Shown: positions 1 through 7,961 of the stretch, piece after piece
Numbering within the stretch: position 1 is the stretch's first letter
Layout of the letters: each line of letters opens with the position of its first letter
Assembly: GCF_024343775.1 (NCBI RefSeq)
Contig: NZ_RJUF01000194.1
Coordinates: forward strand, 124,001-188,000
DNA length: 64,000 nucleotides
Direction: 5' to 3'
DNA from: Lacihabitans soyangensis
GTDB lineage: Bacteria; Bacteroidota; Bacteroidia; Cytophagales; Spirosomataceae
Position numbers and translations under genes: made by a program
The notes under the pieces: model-generated
Seen by the model: only the letters and a program-made list of their open reading frames with translations
The model's database searches: none
What the model was told of the DNA's origin: nothing

Positions 1-1
1 T

Positions 2-1000
2 TTTTTTAGTGACACCGCATCGCCTGACCTTGGAATGCTCAACTCAGGTATGCAATTGTACTGGTTGAAATACAAAAAAACAGAGGTTTTTAAAAACACC
101 AAATACAGCCTTCATTTACCCCAATATTTGAGTTTTGTCTTCAGCCAAATACCGCAGTCAGAGTTTACTAGTGTGGGCTGCCACACCGCTATGTGGGATT
201 TCACCAAGCAAGCCTATCACCATTGGCTAGAAAACGAACACCTTGAATCAGGACTTTTACCATCTGTTTCAGCCAATCAAGTGGCTATTAAGGACGGAAT
301 ACCCATCGGGCCAGGAATCCATGATAGCTCCTCGGCCTTGGTCCCCTACCTGAAAACCATCAAAGAGCCATTTGTACTTATTTCTACGGGCACTTGGTGC
401 ATTAGTATAAATCCATTTAATGAGGAACCATTGAGCCGACGTGAACTTGAAAGCGATTGTCTCAACTTCTTAAGCTATGAAGGTAAATCCGTGAGAGCGT
501 CTCGTTTATTTTCTGGTAACGAACACGAAAGACAAATAAAACACCTTTCTAGCTATTTTGAAGTGGACTCAGACTACTATAAAAATGTAAAGTTTGACTA
601 CAAAGTCATTCAAGCCTTAAGAAAAACACATACACAGGCCACACCAGATAAAACAGATTTGGGCCAATTACGTGAATGCCCTTTTGTGGAAAGAAATCTC
701 AACCAATTCAAGACCTTCGAACAAGCTTATCATCAGTTCATTATGGACTTGGTAGCCCAACAAGTAGCCTCTACGAAATTGGTTTTTGGAAAAAACACAC
801 CGAAAAAAATATTTGTGGATGGTGGATTTTCGAAAAATCCCATTTTCATGAACCTCCTTTCAGAAGCATTTTTTAACTCAGAAATTTATGCTTCAGAAGT
901 TGCCCAAGCTTCAGCTTTAGGAGCAGCTTTGGTTATTTCAGAGCACTGGTCTGGCAATACCTTTGACGATTCTAAACTAAAACTGAGTAGATTTTTTTAA
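2..1000 (+). CDS. FGGY-family carbohydrate kinase, C-terminal part (5' truncated)
   Basis: The frame is open from base 2, so the gene begins left of the window and 332 residues remain. The visible part fits the FGGY sugar kinase fold: GIHDSSSALVPYL and LISTGTWCISINPF resemble the substrate and phosphate loops, and VDGGFSKNPIFMNLL is the C-terminal adenosine-binding motif. The family phosphorylates sugars such as fuculose, rhamnulose or xylulose with ATP in the cytoplasm. The substrate cannot be told from this fragment; rhamnulokinase or fuculokinase-like is my guess. No sugar-pathway neighbour is visible inside the window. A sigma factor follows 133 bases downstream and is probably a separate unit. 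Confidence 0.85.
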   Translation, partial: FFSDTASPDLGMLNSGMQLYWLKYKKTEVFKNTKYSLHLPQYLSFVFSQIPQSEFTSVGCHTAMWDFTKQAYHHWLENEHLESGLLPSVSANQVAIKDGIPIGPGIHDSSSALVPYLKTIKEPFVLISTGTWCISINPFNEEPLSRRELESDCLNFLSYEGKSVRASRLFSGNEHERQIKHLSSYFEVDSDYYKNVKFDYKVIQALRKTHTQATPDKTDLGQLRECPFVERNLNQFKTFEQAYHQFIMDLVAQQVASTKLVFGKNTPKKIFVDGGFSKNPIFMNLLSEAFFNSEIYASEVAQASALGAALVISEHWSGNTFDDSKLKLSRFF

Positions 1001-1133
1001 GAAAAAGCCTGATTATTTGGGTATTTATCATAATTCTAATCGTACATTATTTGAAAATTCAATTAATGTAACTACATTGGTATTGCGGAAATTGCAACCC
1101 ATTACTATTCTTCTCCGTAACTATTGATGTACC

Positions 1134-1703
1134 ATGAATCCAATTCCAGAGTCTGAAAGGCTCAGAATCTTACTTGAAGGATGCCTAAAAGCAGACCGAA
1201 AGAGTCAAGAATTGCTCTACAAGCAATACTTTGGATTTGTGATGAGTATATGTTTGCGTTATTCAAAGTCAAAAGACGAAGCCCTAGAGGTTCTTAATGA
1301 CGCATTCTTAAAAGTTTTCTTAAAAATAAACACTTATGATTTTACGCGGCCGTTCAATGTATGGCTAAAAAGAATTGTGGTAAATACAGCAATAGACGCA
1401 TATAGAAGCCAAAATAAACACTATCATCATCTTGATATTGAGAGTGTATATTCATTTCCGAATGAGGAGACGAGTCCTATTCAAAAAATGGGCTACGAAG
1501 AATTATTATTGATTGCGAAAAGACTTCCAAAAAACTATCAGATAAACTTCAACTTGTATGTGGTAGAGGGCTATTCGCATGATGAAATAGCCAAAATGAT
1601 GAACATTTCGGTAGGAACTTCAAAATCGAACTTATCTCGAGCAAGAGAAATGCTTCGTAACTTTCTGAAAGATGTTGAATCCCACAAAATAAAACAAAAA
1701 TGA
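1134..1703 (+). CDS. ECF RNA polymerase sigma factor
   Basis: A 189-residue sigma-70 family protein of ECF size. Region 2 covers roughly residues 25-95 (YKQYFGFVMSICLRYSKSKDE, then FNVWLKRIVVNTAIDAYR). Region 4 covers about 125-180 and contains the helix-turn-helix YSHDEIAKMMNISVGTSKS followed by NLSRAREMLRNFL. It would direct RNA polymerase to a small regulon. Its stop overlaps the next ATG in an ATGA arrangement, so it is translationally coupled to the membrane protein at 1700, the likely anti-sigma partner. The ATG at 1134 is the first start that keeps region 2 complete. The genes directly downstream (Rieske, b561-like, YceI) are plausible targets, but this is inference. Confidence 0.93.
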   Translation: MNPIPESERLRILLEGCLKADRKSQELLYKQYFGFVMSICLRYSKSKDEALEVLNDAFLKVFLKINTYDFTRPFNVWLKRIVVNTAIDAYRSQNKHYHHLDIESVYSFPNEETSPIQKMGYEELLLIAKRLPKNYQINFNLYVVEGYSHDEIAKMMNISVGTSKSNLSRAREMLRNFLKDVESHKIKQK

Positions 1704-3139
1704 AAGACTGGAACGATATATCAGATGAGGAATTCGACGATGCATTCAAGGATATTTCCTTGAATCATAGTGAAGAAGTATGGCCAGATGCTTGGCAACT
1801 CATGGAAGAAAAACTGGATGAAGAAAACCGCAAAAGACGCTTTATAATATTTTGGAGATCGGCAGCTGCTATCTTAATTTTTGGTACACTTGGCATTATA
1901 TCGACCTTATATTTTGAGAATGAAAATAGAAGTACCAAAACGGATAATCTTGAAGTAAGAAACGAAAATAATACTTCTGCAAAAGAAAATAGAACCCAGC
2001 AGCAAATTGATAAAACGCAAAATATAGAACAAAAAAGTGTTCAGAATCAAGCTGACTTTGTCATAGATTCGAATCCGACAAAAACGCAAGTAGGTATAAA
2101 AAATGGAGCAAAGCCAAAGGCAATTTTGGCGGAGAAAAACGGCACAAATACTGCTGCTAAACAAGTTTTTACCAAAAACAAAATAAAGCCTAGATCCTAT
2201 CAAGACAAGAATTTCGTTGAGATAACAATACCTAAAAATGAAATAGTTACGCAAAAATCCAATAACGAGAATCAGACAGTTCTAAAACCTGAGATTCAGC
2301 TAACTGAAGAAAAAACAGAAGTAACAATTGCTCAGCAAAGCAAAGAAAAAACAGAAGTTTCGGAAGTCAAAGAAATAAGCACCCTGAAAGCCGAATCAAA
2401 GCCACAAGAAGCTTATTTCAAAGAAGATACAGTAGTTATTCTGACCAATCAGTCCGATCCAATTGTTAATCAATCCAACGCAAATGATATTTCAAAAGCC
2501 TTGCCACCCGAAAGCTCGAAAGTGTTTCAAAAATTCGCTTTAAATTTCGGTTTTTCACCAGACTACAGCAAAGTAGTTGCAAGCGAATTTGGACCGATGG
2601 GATATAACCTGCAAGTAATTTTGGATTATAAAATCAACCGGAAATGGGCTGTAAGAGCAGGGGTTATAAAATCCCTGAAACTGTATGACGCCTATCCCGA
2701 AAATTACGCCTGGCCTGCAAAATGGGGCAAACCATCATCACCACTTAAAGAAGTTTCAGCCACATGCGATATGTTAGATATACCCGTTATGCTTTCCTAT
2801 CAAGTTTTAGAAAAAGGCCCAAATAAACTTTACACGTCATTAGGTATCACCAACTACAAGATGATGAATGAAAAATATGAATATTTCTACGAAAACGATG
2901 CCGACCCCAAACTGAAGTGGCGTAAATGGGAAGGAAGCTCAGGCTTTTTTGGTGCTGGTGTAGTAAATATGTCGGTTGGCTTAGAACGAAAACTCACGAA
3001 TTTTTTAAGCGTACAAGTAGAGCCATTTGTGAAAATACCGGTCAAAAATGTAGGTTTTGGAAACGTAAAATTATTCACAACAGGTATATTTTTAAATTTA
3101 AAAACACACGCACCAAGAAAAAAAATGCAACCAAAATGA
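1700..3139 (+). CDS. Membrane-anchored putative anti-sigma protein with C-terminal outer-membrane-type beta-barrel domain
   Basis: A 479-residue protein in three parts. Residues 1-50 are acidic and cytoplasmic. One membrane helix lies at about 52-72 (IIFWRSAAAILIFGTLGIIS). A long Lys/Asn/Glu/Gln-rich linker runs from 73 to about 270. From about 275 the alternating aromatic and polar pattern looks like a PorT or outer-membrane beta-barrel domain (KFALNFGFSPDYSK, WAVRAGVIKSLKLYD, GAGVVNMSVGLERKL). The ATG overlaps the stop of the ECF sigma gene, so I infer that the N-terminus holds the sigma factor. If so, one chain could run from the inner membrane towards the outer membrane. The protein ends with a basic tail (APRKKMQPK), unusual for a barrel, which normally ends in an aromatic residue. 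Confidence 0.75.
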   Translation: MKDWNDISDEEFDDAFKDISLNHSEEVWPDAWQLMEEKLDEENRKRRFIIFWRSAAAILIFGTLGIISTLYFENENRSTKTDNLEVRNENNTSAKENRTQQQIDKTQNIEQKSVQNQADFVIDSNPTKTQVGIKNGAKPKAILAEKNGTNTAAKQVFTKNKIKPRSYQDKNFVEITIPKNEIVTQKSNNENQTVLKPEIQLTEEKTEVTIAQQSKEKTEVSEVKEISTLKAESKPQEAYFKEDTVVILTNQSDPIVNQSNANDISKALPPESSKVFQKFALNFGFSPDYSKVVASEFGPMGYNLQVILDYKINRKWAVRAGVIKSLKLYDAYPENYAWPAKWGKPSSPLKEVSATCDMLDIPVMLSYQVLEKGPNKLYTSLGITNYKMMNEKYEYFYENDADPKLKWRKWEGSSGFFGAGVVNMSVGLERKLTNFLSVQVEPFVKIPVKNVGFGNVKLFTTGIFLNLKTHAPRKKMQPK

Positions 3140-3192
3140 GGAGATTTCCGTAGATGGTTTCATAATAATCTAAAAATTATAATTGTTGAACT

Positions 3193-3693
3193 ATGGAAAT
3201 GAACAAACAATCAAGAGGCCAGTTTCTGAAAACGTTGGGTCTTTCGTCTAAAGCCTTAATGGCGTTTTATTGTATCGGAGCTGTGTCAGCATGCAGTAGC
3301 GAAGAAGAAACCGTTTCACCAGGAAACACTAACACCGGTAACACTGGTAATACATCATCTGGACTGACAGGAACTACTACTGGGGCATCAATTGATTATA
3401 CAATTGACCTAAAAAACGCTAGCTACTCTAAACTTACCACGGCGGGTGAGTTTGTCATCATTGGTGACACCCTCGTTGCTAATGCCAACGGAACCTACAT
3501 TGCAGTTTCTAAGTCCTGCACACATCAGGGCACTACACTTGCATTCCGAAAAGCAGAAGGAGACCTATGGTGTAGCAATCATGGTTCTGAGTTTAAGACC
3601 GATGGAACTGTCGAAAAAGCCCCTGCAACAACTGCACTTAAAACATATAAGACCACATTTAATGCAGCAGCAAGTACACTTAAAATAGGTTAA
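3193..3693 (+). CDS. Rieske [2Fe-2S] domain lipoprotein
   Basis: A 166-residue exported Rieske protein. The cluster ligands are visible as Cys109-Thr-His111 and Cys127-Ser-Asn-His130, the two-Cys two-His pattern of Rieske proteins. The N-terminus ends in a lipobox-like VSAC with Cys34, followed by a Ser/Gly/Asn/Thr-rich linker (about 36-65), so it is probably a lipid-anchored periplasmic electron carrier. SRGQFLK resembles a Tat motif but has only one arginine. Its stop overlaps the ATG of the next gene by one base, and that gene encodes a b561-like membrane protein, so the two may exchange electrons. The partner dehydrogenase or oxidase is not visible. Confidence 0.88.
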   Translation: MEMNKQSRGQFLKTLGLSSKALMAFYCIGAVSACSSEEETVSPGNTNTGNTGNTSSGLTGTTTGASIDYTIDLKNASYSKLTTAGEFVIIGDTLVANANGTYIAVSKSCTHQGTTLAFRKAEGDLWCSNHGSEFKTDGTVEKAPATTALKTYKTTFNAAASTLKIG

Positions 3694-4346
3694 TGAAAAA
3701 ACTAACGCTCTTCTTATTCATGGCTTTTAGCGTTGCAGTTTTCGCACAGGAAAACGCCGCAGACAGCCTTTTAAACGATTTAATGACGGATGCCGAACCA
3801 GCAACCAGCGATCTCTTGCCAGAAAGAATGCTCATTACTCAGCGTATGCTTTGGGGACAAAACGGCCTTTACCGAAAAATAGGTATAGCACCAAAAACGC
3901 TTACTGCCGCAAGTAGAGAAAGAGAGCTAAAAGCTCGTAGAAACATGTTCCGAGTACACCAAACCCTAGGCTTGGTTACAGCTGCTGGAATGTTAGCACA
4001 GGGAATAGTAGGCTCTAAACTTTATAAACCCGGTGGATACACTGACCAACTCAAAAGAACACATGAGGGTATCGCAACTGGAATTAATATTGGTTACTTT
4101 ACAACCGCATTAATGAGTTTTACGGCACCGCCTCCTTTGGTTAATCGCAAGAAATTCGACAACATAAAGTTGCATAAGATATTATCCTATGTGCATCTTT
4201 CTGGTATGATAGCTACAAACGTTCTGAGTAAACAAATAGACGGCAACTCCAACCCAGCTAATATAAAAAAATGGCATAGGGCTGCTGCATTTACCACCTT
4301 TGGGGCTTACACGGCCGCAATAGCCACCATCAAGTTTGAGTTCTAA
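3693..4346 (+). CDS. Cytochrome b561-like four-helix membrane protein
   Basis: A 217-residue protein with a signal peptide (cleavage near FAQE, residue 20) and four hydrophobic segments from about residue 85. Histidines sit at matching depths: His89 in helix 1, His124 before helix 2, His161 and His168 around helix 3, His195 before helix 4. This fits a membrane cytochrome binding two b hemes. The start overlaps the Rieske stop by one base and yceI follows 65 bases later; cytochrome b561 and YceI genes are also neighbours in some proteobacteria. I infer transfer between the Rieske protein and quinone. Heme binding is not proven by sequence alone, and it could be annotated simply as a hypothetical protein. 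Confidence 0.6.
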   Translation: MKKLTLFLFMAFSVAVFAQENAADSLLNDLMTDAEPATSDLLPERMLITQRMLWGQNGLYRKIGIAPKTLTAASRERELKARRNMFRVHQTLGLVTAAGMLAQGIVGSKLYKPGGYTDQLKRTHEGIATGINIGYFTTALMSFTAPPPLVNRKKFDNIKLHKILSYVHLSGMIATNVLSKQIDGNSNPANIKKWHRAAAFTTFGAYTAAIATIKFEF

Positions 4347-4411
4347 GTTTCTTTTACATCTTTAATGTAGTAGAAGTCGTAGATGTGTTAACTTAAAAAA
4401 TCAAAAAAACA

Positions 4412-4957
4412 ATGAAAAAAACATTCATATTCTTTGGCTTCCTTCTACTTTCTTTGCTTTCAAATGGCCAAGAAAAAAAGAAAATTGAAGCAGACAAAAA
4501 AGTGTCTTATGTTCAGTATGCCATGAAGCACCCCATGCACGACTGGGACGCAAAATCCACGGCCAACAAGTGTATTATTGTTTACAATGACAAAACATCT
4601 GCTATAGAAGCAGTAGCCGTTATAGTGCCAGTAAAGTCATTTGATAGTGGCAACTCTAACCGTGACTCCCATGCATTAGAGTCATTGGAAGCTCTGAAAT
4701 TTCCGAATGTGTCCTTCTCTGCTAATAATATTCAGGAAACCAATAATCAGCTTACTATAAAGGGAAATCTAACTTTTCATGGCGTAACAAAGCCCATCGA
4801 AGTAAAGGCAAAAAAAACTGCAACGGGTAACAATTTAAAAATCGAAGGCAAATTTGACGTTAACATGAAAGACTATGGAGTAGAACCTCCAGGTTTGATG
4901 GGAGTCAGAGCAGACGAAAAAATAAGTTTGACTTTCAATATGGTATTTAATCTGTAA
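4412..4957 (+). CDS. YceI family periplasmic protein
   Basis: A 181-residue secreted protein with a signal peptide (residues 1-19, ending SNGQ). The YceI lipocalin-like beta-barrel follows, with family landmarks MKHPMHDWDAKS, SALESLEALKFPNVSF-like strands, LTIKGNLTFHGVTKPIEV and the closing DEKISLTFNMVF. YceI proteins bind isoprenoid lipids, including quinone-like molecules, in a hydrophobic pocket. That suits its position behind the Rieske and b561-like genes. It ends 4 bases before the convergent gatC stop with no terminator between them, so the two transcripts probably overlap. Confidence 0.9.
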   Translation: MKKTFIFFGFLLLSLLSNGQEKKKIEADKKVSYVQYAMKHPMHDWDAKSTANKCIIVYNDKTSAIEAVAVIVPVKSFDSGNSNRDSHALESLEALKFPNVSFSANNIQETNNQLTIKGNLTFHGVTKPIEVKAKKTATGNNLKIEGKFDVNMKDYGVEPPGLMGVRADEKISLTFNMVFNL

Positions 4958-4961
4958 GGAA

Positions 4962-5249
4962 TTATTCCATCACTTTGGGTACCATTATATAATCGTCATT
5001 TTTCAGAGGGGCATTCACCAGTCCCTCTTTTTTTGTCAATTCGTTTTTGGCAATGTCTTTTCTGAAAACATTTACACCTTGATGCATGTGCATAAGAGGT
5101 TCTACATTACTCGTATCTAGTTCGTTTAACTGATTCATCCAGTCCAATATCTTAGCAAAATCACCCGACATCTGCTGTTCTTCCTCAGGCTTAAGTTCTA
5201 GCCTAGCTAAATGTGCGATTTTTCGTATCGTTTCTAAGTCAATTTCCAT
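4962..5249 (-). CDS. gatC: Asp-tRNA(Asn)/Glu-tRNA(Gln) amidotransferase subunit C
   Basis: Encodes 95 residues with the typical GatC start IDLETIRKIAHLARLEL and DWMNQLNELDTSNVEPLMHM. It stabilises the GatA/GatB amidotransferase that turns Glu-tRNA(Gln) or Asp-tRNA(Asn) into the amidated forms. I chose the ATG at 5249 because family members begin just before IDLETIRKIA; an ATG at 5261 would add MLIK. Either start lies inside the end of the upstream acyltransferase gene, so the genes are coupled. Last gene of the TerC-PlsC-GatC operon. Confidence 0.93.
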   Translation of the reverse strand: MEIDLETIRKIAHLARLELKPEEEQQMSGDFAKILDWMNQLNELDTSNVEPLMHMHQGVNVFRKDIAKNELTKKEGLVNAPLKNDDYIMVPKVME

Positions 5250-5985
5250 TTTTATAAGCATCTAGCTCGTTTTGAATAATCTCATAAACCCTTGTTTTAA
5301 GTTCCTCCAAATTTTCTTTTGAATAATTTGAAGTATCTATAGGCTCATGCATTATAACTTTAGGTATTCCCCAAAATATCGTTTTATCAGGCATTATTTC
5401 GTACAAATTTAAGAAAGTTATCGGAACAATCGGAACTTTCGAACCGATAGCCAACAAAAAAGCTCCATCTTTAAATGGCTGATGCATTTTAGGTATTTCC
5501 TGACTGATAATACCTCCCTCGGGCATTATGAAAAGGCTTCGGCCGGCATCCAAGGCTTTCTTTGAACGCATCATGGATTTTGAGCGACTTTCTTTGTCTC
5601 CTCTATCAACTTGTATGTGCAGTTTGGCGAACATATAACCCAACAAAGGAATGTTTTTTACTGAACTTTTACCCATGTAGGAGAAATAGTTACGAACGAC
5701 TTTCATACCTACCGCCACATCGAGATAAGAGAAATGATTGGCAACAAAAACATAATTTTTAGTGCGGTCTGGCTTGAATCTGTGCTCAATTTTCACAGGC
5801 ATACCCACAATCACAAAAAAAATGTCCGCCCAAATATTGGTCAGCTTGGTGCCATACCTATTTAATTTTTTTATTTTGATACAAATAAAAATAAACGGAA
5901 AGAGGGCTAGATAAACAATTATCAACCAAACAATACACCAAAAGTTAAATAGATAGGATAAAATACCAATACGCTTTTTTTGCAT
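5239..5985 (-). CDS. plsC: 1-acyl-sn-glycerol-3-phosphate acyltransferase (PlsC family)
   Basis: A 248-residue membrane-associated acyltransferase. The N-terminal hydrophobic helix (about 8-35) is followed by the catalytic HX4D motif in NHFSYLD, the glycerol-phosphate binding motif as FIMPEGGI, and VPIVPITFLN. It adds the second acyl chain to lysophosphatidic acid in phospholipid synthesis at the inner membrane. It starts 1 base after the terC stop and overlaps gatC, so it is the middle gene of a tight minus-strand operon. The gene symbol is by family; Bacteroidota carry several paralogues and the exact acceptor is not certain. Confidence 0.88.
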   Translation of the reverse strand: MQKKRIGILSYLFNFWCIVWLIIVYLALFPFIFICIKIKKLNRYGTKLTNIWADIFFVIVGMPVKIEHRFKPDRTKNYVFVANHFSYLDVAVGMKVVRNYFSYMGKSSVKNIPLLGYMFAKLHIQVDRGDKESRSKSMMRSKKALDAGRSLFIMPEGGIISQEIPKMHQPFKDGAFLLAIGSKVPIVPITFLNLYEIMPDKTIFWGIPKVIMHEPIDTSNYSKENLEELKTRVYEIIQNELDAYKNGN

Positions 5986-5986
5986 A

Positions 5987-6754
5987 TTAATCTTCCTTCA
6001 CGTGAGTATGTAGCTTCACTGGCTTTTTAGAGTTTGTACGCATTTTGATGTTAAGCATCTCTACCAAGAAAGAAAACGCCATGGCGAAATAAACATATCC
6101 TTTTGGTACATGCACGTGGAAAGCCTCAGCTACTAACAAAGTACCAATCATCACCAAAAACGACAAAGCCAAAACCTTTACAGTTGGGTGCTTATCTACA
6201 AAATCGCCAACATTTTTGGCAAAAAGTAACATCGCCACTGTTGAAAGTACAACCGAAGTAGCCATAACCGAAATAATGTTCGTCATACCCACGGCCGTTA
6301 TGATGGAATCTATAGAGAATATAATATTGATGATAGAAATATCAATTACCGCCTTAGTTAGGCTGGACGAACCCTTTTTTGTAGAATCCAAATCGTCCTC
6401 TTTACCTTCAAGTTTGTGGTGGATTTCTGAGGTCGATTTATATAACAAAAATAAACCTCCACCAAGCAAAATCAAATCCTTTCCGGTCATACCTTCGTCT
6501 ATTGGTAATCCAAAATCCGAAAGATTGAAAAGCTCTTTTTCTAAACCCAAAATAAAACCCAACAAAAACAATAGACCAATACGAATAAACATGGCCGAAA
6601 TCAAACCAATGTTTCTGGCTTTTGACTGATCGGAGGCAGGGAGTTTACCTGAAATGATAGAAATAAATATGATATTATCAACTCCTAATATTATTTCTAA
6701 TATAGTAAGTGTAAATACACTCGTAAGAGCTGCGGTAGTTAATAGTTCTTGCAT
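5987..6754 (-). CDS. TerC family integral membrane protein
   Basis: A 255-residue protein with about seven membrane helices. The two TerC signature stretches with acidic residues in helices are clear: LEIILGVDNIIFISI near residue 20 and IDISIINIIFSIDSIITAVG near residue 140. Family members are linked to tellurite resistance and to manganese export for metalation of secreted enzymes. The charged loop between helices (residues about 105-130, with GKEDDLDSTKKGSS) is normal. It is the first gene of the operon with plsC and gatC. Upstream, a TAATTTTG box at 6779-6786 (minus strand) could be the -7 element, without a clear -33 box. Confidence 0.9.
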   Translation of the reverse strand: MQELLTTAALTSVFTLTILEIILGVDNIIFISIISGKLPASDQSKARNIGLISAMFIRIGLLFLLGFILGLEKELFNLSDFGLPIDEGMTGKDLILLGGGLFLLYKSTSEIHHKLEGKEDDLDSTKKGSSSLTKAVIDISIINIIFSIDSIITAVGMTNIISVMATSVVLSTVAMLLFAKNVGDFVDKHPTVKVLALSFLVMIGTLLVAEAFHVHVPKGYVYFAMAFSFLVEMLNIKMRTNSKKPVKLHTHVKED

Positions 6755-6823
6755 TGTAGTTAAGTGAGTAATTTTTCACAAAATTACCAAATTTTCAATA
6801 TCTATTCTACCACTTATATATTT

Positions 6824-7858
6824 TTAATACCTTTTAGCAAAGTTTTGCGACATAAGCTCTATTTCAGCTGGGCTCAATTTAGTAGAACTAATGGCCAAAC
6901 GATACTTAAAAGTTATGCTTTCGCCCTTAGATATGGTTTTATTAGTTTCTTTGGCTCCATTTGTAAATGCTTTTTCGCCCAATGGATTCACGCTGAACAA
7001 ACCATAACCTCTAGAATGCCAATAAGAAGGGTAATTTATATTCGTTGGGTGATCTATTATAGTCACTGAAATATCTTCTTTCTCTATATTGCCCTGTAGG
7101 GTCACCCATTCCGAGCGTTTGCTCCAAGTGTCTTCACCCTTTATACCTTGGGCATTGAGATAATTACCCGTAACACCCTCGTTGTTCATTACTGGCACTT
7201 TAGTAGCCAAACCAGCCGCATCTGTAAAAACCTCAGGTTTGTTACTCGGCAATTCCAGTTCTCTGGCTAATCTAATTGCAAATAGCCCGTCTTTAACGTC
7301 TTTGAAAACCACTTTATCCACAACAGCTTTCAAGGTCGTAATTCTGTCTACGATGTTTGATGTGCCATTACCTTCAAACACGAAAGTTGTGGTTTCTTCA
7401 AGCATTTTGTTACCGTCTTTATCTAACCAGTCAGCTGTTACTACCAACTCACCCTTCTTTTTGCCAGATTTTATTTTCTTGATACCCGTATGAACTATCG
7501 TTCCAAATGTACGAGGGTCTTTTGCTTTTTCTACTTCTATTGAATTATTCCAAAAGTCATGACCATTGGCCGATTCGTAGTTGAGCCACACACCCACATG
7601 GTGCGGGTGATCAACACGTTCATTTTTACGAGGATCGAGTGGCCAGCCACGTGTAATTATCGTTCCTTTTGGACTCAAAACAGGGTAAAGTACAGCTTTT
7701 TTAAGGACATCTTTACCAGGGTAGAAATAGTTGGTAAATAAAGTACCGCCAATTTTCACCTCCACCTTTTTGTCAGCAGGCAACGATGTGATATTCACTG
7801 GCTTTTGAGCCATTACAGACACGGACAGTAAACAAAAAATAAATGCGTATTTTTTCAT
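6824..7858 (-). CDS. DUF6807 / PmoA-like secreted protein
   Basis: A 344-residue secreted protein if translation starts at the ATG at 7858, which gives a clean signal peptide (MKKYAFIFCLLSVSVMAQ). An upstream in-frame start at 7954 would add 32 residues across a terminator and is unlikely. The body matches what I know as the PmoA-like family DUF6807: GWPLDPRKNERVDHPHHVGVW near residue 70-90, NEGVTGNYLNAQG, and SYWHSRGYGLFSVNPLG near the C-terminus. These beta-sandwich proteins are common in Bacteroidota near carbohydrate-degradation genes, and their activity is not settled. It stands alone, after the terminator of the coiled-coil gene. Confidence 0.8.
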   Translation of the reverse strand: MKKYAFIFCLLSVSVMAQKPVNITSLPADKKVEVKIGGTLFTNYFYPGKDVLKKAVLYPVLSPKGTIITRGWPLDPRKNERVDHPHHVGVWLNYESANGHDFWNNSIEVEKAKDPRTFGTIVHTGIKKIKSGKKKGELVVTADWLDKDGNKMLEETTTFVFEGNGTSNIVDRITTLKAVVDKVVFKDVKDGLFAIRLARELELPSNKPEVFTDAAGLATKVPVMNNEGVTGNYLNAQGIKGEDTWSKRSEWVTLQGNIEKEDISVTIIDHPTNINYPSYWHSRGYGLFSVNPLGEKAFTNGAKETNKTISKGESITFKYRLAISSTKLSPAEIELMSQNFAKRY

Positions 7859-7903
7859 AAAACTTGGGTTGAAATATTCTTCAAAATTACTCCTTTTAGA
7901 CAC

Positions 7904-7933
7904 AAAAAAAGCGACCCTAAGACCGCTTTTTTT
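7904..7933 (-). terminator. Rho-independent terminator of the coiled-coil gene
   Basis: Perfect 10-bp inverted repeat AAAAAAAGCG / CGCTTTTTTT around a 10-base loop, directly after the stop of the minus-strand gene at 7962. Its A/T arms would let it work in either direction. Confidence 0.8.
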
Positions 7934-7961
7934 GATACTTTTATTGCTAAACAACTGAAAA

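Noticed and set aside
3193-3300. Tat signal in the Rieske protein
   Set aside because: The motif SRGQFLK has one arginine instead of two, and a lipobox Cys34 explains export better.
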